Source: CAZTTH01 sp964615975
Lineage (GTDB): Bacteria > Verrucomicrobiota > Lentisphaeria > JABSQK01 > JAJFLO01
Direction of reading: 5' to 3'
DNA: 42,964 bases
NCBI GenBank assembly: GCA_964615975.1
Contig: CAZTTH010000031.1
Location: 1-42,964, forward strand
Each line of letters opens with the position of its first letter. Position 1 is the stretch's first letter. The notes under the pieces were generated by a model, which did not search any database, was not told the DNA's origin, and saw only the letters and a program-made list of their open reading frames with translations. Both the position numbers and the translations under genes were made by a program. This document shows positions 35,972 to 42,964 of this stretch, one piece after another.

Positions 35972-36641
35972 TTTAAGATGAATCAAAGGCATGATTTCCA
36001 GGGTGGAGTCCGCTGTGGTCATCAGCATCGGGCTCCACCGACTGGAGGCACCGAGGATAACCCATTCCGATTTCGGTTTAACCTTTCCTCGGTGGTGGCA
36101 GTTATTCAAATTGAGTGATCAAAAGGATGGAAGCGAGAATGATGTTGCCAAGGAGGATGACGAAGCCCATCAAGATTCAGTGCATTCCCCAGTGAATGCG
36201 GTCGGGGTATTCATGCGGATGGTTGCCCTTTAAGGCTTTGACTGGTCAGATACACACAGGAAGGTGAACTTCAGCGCGAAGAGAAACTGATCCCATTAAT
36301 CGATAAAATAAATGGGCAATAACGGGGAGTATCAATATTTCGGCATCAATAATGCTTAAATACTTATAGTATTAAATTGAATTAGCGATAAAAATCACCT
36401 CTGATATAATTTGATTGCATTGTAAATTTTAAGCGCCACCGGATGTCGGGTGGTATTTTCTCCTGAATAAAGATAGCGTATGCGATTGGCCTCGTAATTA
36501 TGATCAAATAGTTTTAATTTCAGATTTGATTTTAGTTGCCAGGTTAGCAACCTATATTGACAGCGCAACCTATATTGCTATTCATGCGTACCCTATTGCC
36601 AACAGTGCGATCGTTTAATTCGGTTAAAAGACAGTAACTTT
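35972..36641. other. Intergenic region upstream of kinase
   Basis: The 670 bases contain no confident gene. On the minus strand near 36235-36120 a short reading encodes GNHPHEYPDRIHWGMH, an in-frame TGA, then ILMGFVILLGNIILASIL, which may be a decayed small membrane protein. A 13-base direct repeat lies at 36547-36577. Confidence 0.4.
36547..36577 (+). repeat. Direct repeat upstream of kinase gene
   Basis: GCAACCTATATTG occurs at 36547-36559 and again at 36565-36577, an 18-base period. A poorer third copy, GCGTACCCTATTG, follows at 36586-36598. This could be a set of regulator sites about 70-100 bases before the kinase start. Confidence 0.5.
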
Positions 36642-36644
36642 GTG

Positions 36645-38069
36645 ATGACATCAGCGACAGTAAATTTATCTTCGACCATTACCCAAAGGATCATTAGAAT
36701 TCTGATCATTCATGATGATGAAGAAGCTCGTGCGACTTTGAAGAAATACCTGTCATTGATGTTATACCAGGTTGCCGAGGTCAGTAATATTGTCGAGGCG
36801 GAATCAACTTTGGAGAAACGGCCCTTCGACATCCTGATTCTGAGCATGTCAAACACCAGTTATAATTATACTGAATTTATCCGGCGCGTAAAAATCAACA
36901 AGCGCAAGTCGTTGGTGATCTTGATTTCACAGAAAAAGCGCTTTGACGCCATGGTGGAATGCAGCGCGATAGGTGGCGATGATTATTTAACCATTCCGCT
37001 CGAGCAAGCCAATGTCATTAAAGTGGTCAGTCGTGCGGTTGAAGCCTTGCTTAAAAATATTGTCTCCCATGCCAGTGCTGATAAAAAATCGAAAACCAAG
37101 AATCGCGTAATCGCCGGATATGAAATTCTCAGTGTTCTCGGCAGAGGTAATATGGGGGTGGTGTATTTGGCGCAGAAAAATATTGATGGGGTCGATAATC
37201 AATTTGCGCTGAAGGTATTGAATAAGCCTAGTTCCCTGAGTGAAGATCATGTGCGCGAAATGTTGGAACGGTTTCTCCGTGAAGCCGAATCTTCCTTTGG
37301 AATACGCCATCGCAATGTGGTCGGGATTATGGATTATGGCTTGGTCGAAGAAGCGGATCAGGATCATATCCCCTATATCGTCATGGAGTATGTCCAGGGA
37401 TACTCCTTGCGGCAAATTATCAATCGCCCCAACTTCCAGTTAAATTATCAGCAAAAAGGCCGTATCATCCGTCAAATTGCTTATGGGTTGGCGATGATTC
37501 ACCTGCATGGCATATGTCATCGGGATATCAAACCTGAAAATATCATGTTGACTGACAAATTATTTGTAAAAATATCAGATTTTGGAATTGCCCGTTTACC
37601 GAATTCGGAATTAACTCATAGCTTGAAATTGATGGGAACCCCGGCTTACATGGCGCCAGAATCCTTTTCTAGCGCCAAGATTGATTATTTGGCCGATCTC
37701 TTTTCTCTCGGGGTGTTGACTTATGAATTGTTGCTTAATCGTCGCCCATTCCAGGGCATCAGCATGGATCGCTTGCGGCAGTCCATCAAAAAAGAAGCGC
37801 CCGTTCATCCCCGCAAACTCGATCTCAATATCCCTGCGGAATATATTAATTTGCTCTCCCGGTTATTGAAAAAAGATCCGCAGGAACGTTATCATTCCGC
37901 CGCGGATGTTGTTTTGGTATTGGATGAATATCTGAACCAATTTGAAACCCCTTCAGATACCAGCATCAGTTTGAGTCAGCGAACTGTGGTTCAAGACGCG
38001 GAGGCGATTCATAATGAACCCACGCTTGTGGCTGATTACACTGTTGATACAGATGATAATTGGCGTTGA
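36645..38069 (+). CDS. Ser/Thr protein kinase with N-terminal pseudo-receiver domain
   Basis: The 474-residue cytoplasmic protein (numbered from the ATG) has two domains. Residues 17-138 form a CheY-like receiver: the acidic pair in IIHDDEE is kept, but the phosphoacceptor Asp is Ser67 (ILILSMSN) and the conserved Lys is Ile117 (YLTIP). It probably cannot be phosphorylated in the usual way. Residues 157-430 are a Hanks-type kinase with the Gly loop GRGNMG (166-171), Lys190 in FALK, CHRDIKPEN (291-299), DFG (312-314) and GTPAYMAPE (331-339), all intact. The last 40 residues are polar with several Thr and Ser that could be autophosphorylated. There is no membrane segment. A GTG three bases earlier is an alternative start. 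Confidence 0.92.
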   Translation: MTSATVNLSSTITQRIIRILIIHDDEEARATLKKYLSLMLYQVAEVSNIVEAESTLEKRPFDILILSMSNTSYNYTEFIRRVKINKRKSLVILISQKKRFDAMVECSAIGGDDYLTIPLEQANVIKVVSRAVEALLKNIVSHASADKKSKTKNRVIAGYEILSVLGRGNMGVVYLAQKNIDGVDNQFALKVLNKPSSLSEDHVREMLERFLREAESSFGIRHRNVVGIMDYGLVEEADQDHIPYIVMEYVQGYSLRQIINRPNFQLNYQQKGRIIRQIAYGLAMIHLHGICHRDIKPENIMLTDKLFVKISDFGIARLPNSELTHSLKLMGTPAYMAPESFSSAKIDYLADLFSLGVLTYELLLNRRPFQGISMDRLRQSIKKEAPVHPRKLDLNIPAEYINLLSRLLKKDPQERYHSAADVVLVLDEYLNQFETPSDTSISLSQRTVVQDAEAIHNEPTLVADYTVDTDDNWR

Positions 38070-38104
38070 TAGCAGGTGTTTTTAATCAGGAATGTGGTAT
38101 ACCA

Positions 38105-38500
38105 TTGAAATGTGAAAAAATAACTACAGCATTGGCGCCTGCAGCCATCGGCCCCTACTCACAAGCCATAAAAGCGGGCGGGTTTATCTTTTTATCTGGA
38201 CAAATACCCCTGGATCCGGTTACCGGTCAGATGAGTGCAGAAACAATCGAGGATCAAACCCGGCGGGTATTGGATAACATTTCTGCTGTCCTTGGCGCGG
38301 CAGATTCCGGCTTTGATCGAGTCGTAAAGGTCGATGTATTTCTTCGTCATATATCCGATTATCCCATGGTAAATGAGATCTATGCGGAGTATTTCAAGCC
38401 GGCCATTAAACCGGCCCGGCAGGTTGTTGAAGTTTCTGGTTTACCCAAAGGGGCACGGATTGAAATTTCGTGTATTGCGCTTGCGTCCGGCTCCTGCTGA
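38105..38500 (+). CDS. ridA: RidA family protein (reactive enamine/imine deaminase)
   Basis: The 131-residue protein belongs to the YjgF/Rid family, small trimers that hydrolyse reactive enamines and imines formed by PLP enzymes. It shows APAAIGPYSQAI (10-21), FLSGQIPLDP, GFDRVVKVDVFL and, near the end, PARQVVEVSGLPKGARIEISCIA, in which the conserved Arg binds the substrate carboxylate. No ATG fits the frame. The TTG at 38105 gives a product starting MKCEKITTALAP, of normal RidA length; another TTG at 38060 would overlap the kinase end and add 15 unrelated residues. The gene lies 35 bases after the kinase and could be co-transcribed with it. Confidence 0.92.
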   Translation: MKCEKITTALAPAAIGPYSQAIKAGGFIFLSGQIPLDPVTGQMSAETIEDQTRRVLDNISAVLGAADSGFDRVVKVDVFLRHISDYPMVNEIYAEYFKPAIKPARQVVEVSGLPKGARIEISCIALASGSC

Positions 38501-39145
38501 TTCAGCGCGCTTTCTTTGGTCTTTTCTTATTAGCGAAAATCCCCTCGATAAAGTCAATTCAAGTCTGTCCATGGTTAACCAGAATTCATTGCTTTAAGGG
38601 AAAAGATCGCGCAAATTGAATTCCTGGTTCCTGATCATTCAGGCATTTGTTAACCTCAAATATTGCGTGTAATATCCTATACTCAGTGAATTCAATTTGC
38701 GTATGATCATAAGGTCTGGATGACCGAACAGCAAGTGAATGCTGGGAGACGATGTAATCCTTATGTCAAAAGCGTTTTTTTGATATCTGCAAACAGGAAA
38801 ATCAATCCCGTCTGATGGTAATGACAATGGCGGGATGAAGATATCCTAAAGAGACAGGTGTGAGGATTTAAAGGTGAGCCGCTAAGGAAAGATTGCTGGT
38901 ATCAGAAGATTATTTCTGGATAAAAAAACTAATCTCACTGATCAGACTGTGATCCCAAAGAGAGGAGAGAAATTAAGGTCTGCGACGCCTACGGAATTAA
39001 TTCATGGGTTCGGACTGCAGACTAGCCCGCGCCAGTGTTACAATTTAACTGGACGTTCACCCGACTAAGAGTTCTTCCGTTTCGGATCAGGAATTCGGCG
39101 GCTAAACACAGAGAACATCTGGGTTTAACGAATGTGATTAGGAAT
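38501..39145. other. Intergenic region between convergent genes
   Basis: The 645 bases lie between ridA and a minus-strand small gene. I see no supported ORF, tRNA or mobile element, and no clear hairpin with a T-run for either gene. Its length for a convergent gap is unusual; a small RNA cannot be excluded. Confidence 0.4.
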
Positions 39146-39427
39146 TTACTTGGAGAGACTGACTGATGTCGCGCTCCCTGCCGCATCATCCGTATTCACG
39201 ATGACCTTTTTACCAACCAAACTCGAAGGATCGGTAACATCCGCCGGCCATGTCGTGGTATCGGTATAACTCACCGTTGCCACTCCCTCAGCCTGAGCAA
39301 TCGCCAACGCTTTGGCGTTCGCATCCACGGACGTAACTGTACCTTCAATACTGCCGGCATATGTCGAAATCGACATTACAATCATGCAGGCAATCAGAGC
39401 CTTGACTATGGATATGTACTTTTTCAT
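39146..39427 (-). CDS. Small exported protein of unknown function
   Basis: The 93-residue protein has a typical signal peptide: positive KKYISIVK, hydrophobic ALIACMIVMSIS, and likely cleavage after TYA (about residue 24). The mature part of about 70 residues, GSIEGTVTSVDANAKALAIA then SSLVGKKVIV, is beta-rich with alternating hydrophobics and resembles small OB-like periplasmic domains that start with GTV..VD......; I do not recognise a named family. It has no cysteine after the signal, so it is not a lipoprotein. The ribosome binding site AAGGAGGTG is near perfect, implying strong translation. It is probably an abundant periplasmic protein. Confidence 0.75.
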   Translation of the reverse strand: MKKYISIVKALIACMIVMSISTYAGSIEGTVTSVDANAKALAIAQAEGVATVSYTDTTTWPADVTDPSSLVGKKVIVNTDDAAGSATSVSLSK

Positions 39428-39434
39428 GCATTTT

Positions 39435-39443
39435 CACCTCCTT
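39435..39443 (-). promoter_or_regulatory. Near-consensus ribosome binding site
   Basis: On the minus strand AAGGAGGTG lies 7 bases before the ATG of the small exported protein. It is the strongest Shine-Dalgarno sequence noticed in this window; many other genes here have weak ones. Confidence 0.85.
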
Positions 39444-39552
39444 TCTCACGCTATTGCGATGATTAAAACTGGATGAGAATCATGATAAAAATATCAAATG
39501 AGCCCATAAGCTACTGGTAATAACGGTGATAGCAATGCGGAAAATAAATTAA

Positions 39553-42500
39553 TTATTGAGTGGCTTTAGAATTCCCGCCAGTTGGTGAGGGATCAACAGA
39601 GATCCCGGTCGCGATATCCTGTGCGGGGGTCTCCGGTGAATTTTTTCGCAGCAACAGTAATTCTTCCTGGAAGAATGGGGCGGTGCGGCTCCCTTGTTCA
39701 ATTGCCCACGACAGTTTGGCAGAGTCCGCCTGGGTTTGATCATATAGCAGTATCAGGTCGAACCAATATTGTTTTTTGTAAGGGTTATAGCGGCACAATT
39801 CTTCATAAGCAGGCACTGCCTTGTCCAATGTGCCCAGCGCTTCGTAGGTGGATTTTAATTCCTGATAGATGGAATAATAAGAGATAAATTCCTGCCGCAA
39901 TTTCTCCAAGCTCTGGGCGGATTCCTTTAATTGACCATTCAATCTCAGGCAGCGGCCTTGATTGATTCGGGGATTGATGGGATAGGGGTTAAGGGAATGA
40001 CTGGATTCATATGCCGCGACGGCTTCGGAATACTTTTTCCCGGCTTCCAGGATTTGTCCAAGCCAGAAGAAATATTCATGATTAGCCGGATCGAGTTCAG
40101 TCGCTTTTTTCAGTGCTTGATAGGCTTTATTGGCATTCCCGGTTTTTTGCTGGGCGACGCCGAGATAGGCATAAGCCTCGGCTGATTCGGGGTTTTTGAT
40201 GATTGCCTGAGACAAGTGCTGAATGGCTTTTTCCATTTGGTTGCTGAGGATCAAGCATTTTCCGATCCCCGTATAGGCAGCGGCATGATCTTCGCCCAGC
40301 GCGATTAAACTGAGGGCTTTTTGAAAGTAGTTAACGGCTTCCTGGCTGGCCTGATTCTGGTTTTTACCAATGAGGCCTTCCCCCATTTGCACCAGCCAGC
40401 GGGGAACTTCGTCCACTTTCAGGCCGGCGGTGATTAGTGGCGGCAAGGTTTCAGTGCGTTGATTGGTAACCAGTTTATAGATCAATTGAGCGGTGTCTTT
40501 GGAATGGAGGTTATTGGGCGCATTGAATTCAAGTAATAACAGATTGTCAGTATTGAGCGTGGCGCCTTCCACGAATCGTTTCATATCCTTATCCGTCATG
40601 ACGAAATAGCTGAGAATTCCAGCGGCACCGCGAATGTTCAACACTTTCAGGTCATCACGTAATAATGGGAGCGATTGATACAGGGTGTCGATATGGGGCA
40701 AATCGACGGTAACCGGATCGTTTGCAGCAATGATCAACCAATCTCCACCAAGACAATTCCATAACATTGCGTGTGGAAAAACATGAGAGACAGAAGCCAG
40801 CACCATCTTGAAGTCTGCGGGCGCCATGGAATAGCTTTGGACCCATTGACAGAGGATACCTTTGGGGTTCAGTCGTTTTTTTACCAGCGCATAGAAATCG
40901 ACAGAAAACAGGTTGGCCGTTCCCGCCATCCATGGATTTGAGGGTTCGCTGATGATGAGGTCATAGTTTTTGGGTGTAATGAGGAGATGATTGCGTCCAT
41001 CATTAACATGGAGATGAGCGCGCGGATCTTTATATGCCATTCGATTGATCCGATCGAAAAATGGCGCTGCCTCCAGTACCGCCGGTTCAATTTCAATCAG
41101 ATCGACCGAATCAATCGGAAAGGCCAGGGAAGCCGCCAGGGTTGTACCGCTGCCGAACCCGATGATCAGGGATTGCTTGGGATCCGGGTGCAGCAAGTGC
41201 GGCAGAGTGCCGGAAAAAATTTGGGTATGCAGATCGATAATGGTTGAGGCATCGGCTTTGGCGTTAACCTTTAAATTACGATGTTCTCCCACTTGCGTGA
41301 CATTGACAATACTGTTCAGGCCTTCCCGGTAGAAAATGATTTGCCGGTCACTGTTGCCGGCCAAGGTCTCGTTATTGGTCATTCCCACCCATTGATAGGG
41401 GAGAATGTGCAATCCATGGGTGATCAGACGATGGTCCCAGCCGCCCTGAATTCGTCCCAATCCAAGTAACAGTAACAGCGCTGCTGGCACTGCGAGTGAA
41501 AAACGTTTGATTAATGAGGTCGAATCCAGGAATAATACCAACACTCCTAATACTCCGCTGGCGGTGATGGCGTAAAACAAGGTGTTGTAGATTCCAATCG
41601 TGGGGATGAGTACGAATCCGGTGAGCAATGATCCACAGATGTTTCCCATGGTATTGGCGAGATACAAGCTTCCCAAATCGCGGCCGACATTCCTGTAGTC
41701 ATTGGTATACAATGCGACACTTACCGGAAAAAGAGCGCCAAAACCGAGAGTGGGCAGGACAATCAACAAGCTGCAGGCAATGAAGCGCATGAAATTAAAC
41801 CATTCGGGATAGCCGATGGTCATGGCAAACATCCGCAAGGCAACAAAATCCATCCATTGAAACCAGGGCAGAGTGATCATTGAGCTGAAGGCAATGTATA
41901 ATGTCAACCCTGCGAAGTAAGCAGGATATGCTCTCCGATTGGTCAGCAGGAATTTGAACAGGGCGCTGCCAATGGATAATCCCAGTAAAAATGTCGCGAG
42001 CATGATGGTAAAGGCATAGGTCGAACTGCCTAATACCGAGGCCAATACCCGCGTCCAGGCTATCTCCAAAAACATGGCGATCGCGCCGGTGAGAAACAAT
42101 CCGAAAGGCACCCATAATGCTCGTGGTATCAATGCTGTCTCCGAAGCTGAACTCACGACTTCAGGCGATGTTTGAGTGAGTAATGGTGTTTCCGCGTTCG
42201 CTTCATCGGGTACGGTTTTCAGAATGGCGGCAGCGACGCAGGCGACAATCCCGACAAAGATATTGAGTGCCACAGTGATGATCAAGGTTTCTTTCATCCC
42301 TACTTGCGGCAGAAAATAAAATCCCGCGGCCAGCGTTCCGACAACCGCGCCGGCAGTATTTAGTCCATAAAGAAGGGCTGCACCCGAACCGACGGCTGCG
42401 GTGGAGCGAATATAAATTTTCGCCAATACCGGCATGGTGGCGCCCATCAGGAATGTGGGGATGAATAATACCGGCAGAGAGAGCAGTAATCGAATCAGGG

Positions 42501-42864
42501 TAAACATTGTGTTGCCGGGATCAAATTTCTGCGCGAAAGCGATATAGGCCACCTTGATTCCACCCACAAAAAGAAAAGTGAAGGCGGCATAGATACCAAT
42601 AAGTAATTCCAATATCCCATAGGCACGCAGTGGTGATTTGATGCGATCGGAAAAACGGCCGATGAAATACCCGCCAATTCCCAGGCCTGCCATATAAGCA
42701 GCCAGCACCGTGGAAATGGCGAAGGTGGTATTGCCGAACACCTGACCCAACAGCCGCACCCAAAGGATTTCATAGATGAGCGCCGCGACACCGGAAAAGA
42801 AGAAACAAAAATATCCGATTCGCATCAGCCATTTGTCATTATTATTCGATGAAATTTTATACAT
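39553..42864 (-). CDS. MFS-like / spermidine synthase-like / TPR fusion protein
   Basis: The 1103-residue protein has three parts. Residues 1 to about 480 form many membrane helices: FFFSGVAALIYEILWVRLLG at the start, then GLGIGGYFIGRFSDR, which is MFS-like. Residues about 490-800 are a spermidine synthase fold with IIGFGSGTTLAA (near 565), DLIEIEPAV, NDGRNHLL and ISEPSNPWMAG (near 638). The aminopropyltransferase Asp pair is not kept (SEPSNP in place of a DxxDP type motif), so polyamine synthesis is unlikely. Residues about 820-1060 hold TPR repeats, for example AEAYAYLGVAQQKTGNANKAY. Such fused proteins are widespread but of unknown function; the TPR part probably binds partners. It lies 125 bases downstream of the small exported gene's start, on the same strand. 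About 100 AT-rich bases remain before the window end, where its promoter should lie. Confidence 0.9.
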   Translation of the reverse strand: MYKISSNNNDKWLMRIGYFCFFFSGVAALIYEILWVRLLGQVFGNTTFAISTVLAAYMAGLGIGGYFIGRFSDRIKSPLRAYGILELLIGIYAAFTFLFVGGIKVAYIAFAQKFDPGNTMFTLIRLLLSLPVLFIPTFLMGATMPVLAKIYIRSTAAVGSGAALLYGLNTAGAVVGTLAAGFYFLPQVGMKETLIITVALNIFVGIVACVAAAILKTVPDEANAETPLLTQTSPEVVSSASETALIPRALWVPFGLFLTGAIAMFLEIAWTRVLASVLGSSTYAFTIMLATFLLGLSIGSALFKFLLTNRRAYPAYFAGLTLYIAFSSMITLPWFQWMDFVALRMFAMTIGYPEWFNFMRFIACSLLIVLPTLGFGALFPVSVALYTNDYRNVGRDLGSLYLANTMGNICGSLLTGFVLIPTIGIYNTLFYAITASGVLGVLVLFLDSTSLIKRFSLAVPAALLLLLGLGRIQGGWDHRLITHGLHILPYQWVGMTNNETLAGNSDRQIIFYREGLNSIVNVTQVGEHRNLKVNAKADASTIIDLHTQIFSGTLPHLLHPDPKQSLIIGFGSGTTLAASLAFPIDSVDLIEIEPAVLEAAPFFDRINRMAYKDPRAHLHVNDGRNHLLITPKNYDLIISEPSNPWMAGTANLFSVDFYALVKKRLNPKGILCQWVQSYSMAPADFKMVLASVSHVFPHAMLWNCLGGDWLIIAANDPVTVDLPHIDTLYQSLPLLRDDLKVLNIRGAAGILSYFVMTDKDMKRFVEGATLNTDNLLLLEFNAPNNLHSKDTAQLIYKLVTNQRTETLPPLITAGLKVDEVPRWLVQMGEGLIGKNQNQASQEAVNYFQKALSLIALGEDHAAAYTGIGKCLILSNQMEKAIQHLSQAIIKNPESAEAYAYLGVAQQKTGNANKAYQALKKATELDPANHEYFFWLGQILEAGKKYSEAVAAYESSHSLNPYPINPRINQGRCLRLNGQLKESAQSLEKLRQEFISYYSIYQELKSTYEALGTLDKAVPAYEELCRYNPYKKQYWFDLILLYDQTQADSAKLSWAIEQGSRTAPFFQEELLLLRKNSPETPAQDIATGISVDPSPTGGNSKATQ

Positions 42865-42964
42865 ATGAATACCGATTTACATTTTGAATTAAAATATTGT
42901 TAGGCGAAAAGTGCATATCGTAACAATTTCATTGATTTAATCAAATCTATAACCCAGAATTGAT

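Noticed and set aside
36434..36462. CCACC/GGTGG hairpin as a terminator
   Set aside because: The stem is only about five pairs and the tail TATTTTC is short; no gene ends close by on the plus strand.

Overview
The window looks like chromosomal DNA of a Gram-negative bacterium. It carries a two-partner-secretion type filamentous haemagglutinin, TRAP transporter permeases, and an ABC-dependent surface polysaccharide locus (Wzm/Wzt). Base composition is moderate, with more AT between genes. The DUF928/haemagglutinin pair is best known from cyanobacteria and large-genome proteobacteria. I cannot name the taxon from sequence alone.

Layout. Positions 1-1048 hold the 3' end of a 23S rRNA and a 5S rRNA, the tail of an rRNA operon. 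Positions 1375-4936 hold a DUF928 protein and a secreted haemagglutinin-like beta-helix protein. A fused PabB-PabC enzyme of folate synthesis runs on the minus strand (4965-6815). TRAP permeases DctQ and DctM follow, with no binding protein beside them, and then a DUF4914 protein (9135-11006) whose ordered motifs closely match ATP-dependent PEP carboxykinase. Three minus-strand genes come next: a GT-C-like membrane protein, a small RRM RNA-binding protein with a clear terminator, and a P1B-type metal ATPase with a TPC motif.

Positions 15751-33844 are a plus-strand surface-polysaccharide locus. It contains the Wzm/Wzt exporter with an extended Wzt C-terminus, six genes with family 2 glycosyltransferase domains, methyltransferase domains in three copies (two fused to glycosyltransferases, one free), a glycosyltransferase fused to an APH-like kinase, a tandem double glycosyltransferase, a Gfo/Idh/MocA oxidoreductase, an SDR epimerase, a NodB-type deacetylase and an unknown membrane protein. 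Most gaps are under 70 bases and three gene pairs overlap, so much of it is probably one operon. Kinase and methyltransferase modules beside a Wzt with a C-terminal extension suggest chain-end capping comparable to WbdD of E. coli O8/O9a, with the parts spread over several fusion proteins. That is inference.

The right part holds a DUF432-MscS pair, a Ser/Thr kinase with a receiver domain lacking its phosphoacceptor, a RidA-family protein that probably starts at TTG, a small exported protein (minus strand), and a large MFS/spermidine-synthase/TPR fusion (minus strand).

The most interesting items are the PEPCK-like nature of the DUF4914 protein beside an orphan TRAP permease pair, the fusion of an apparently dead glycosyltransferase to an intact APH-like kinase, and the pseudo-receiver kinase. 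No CRISPR array, insertion sequence, phage gene or tRNA was recognised.
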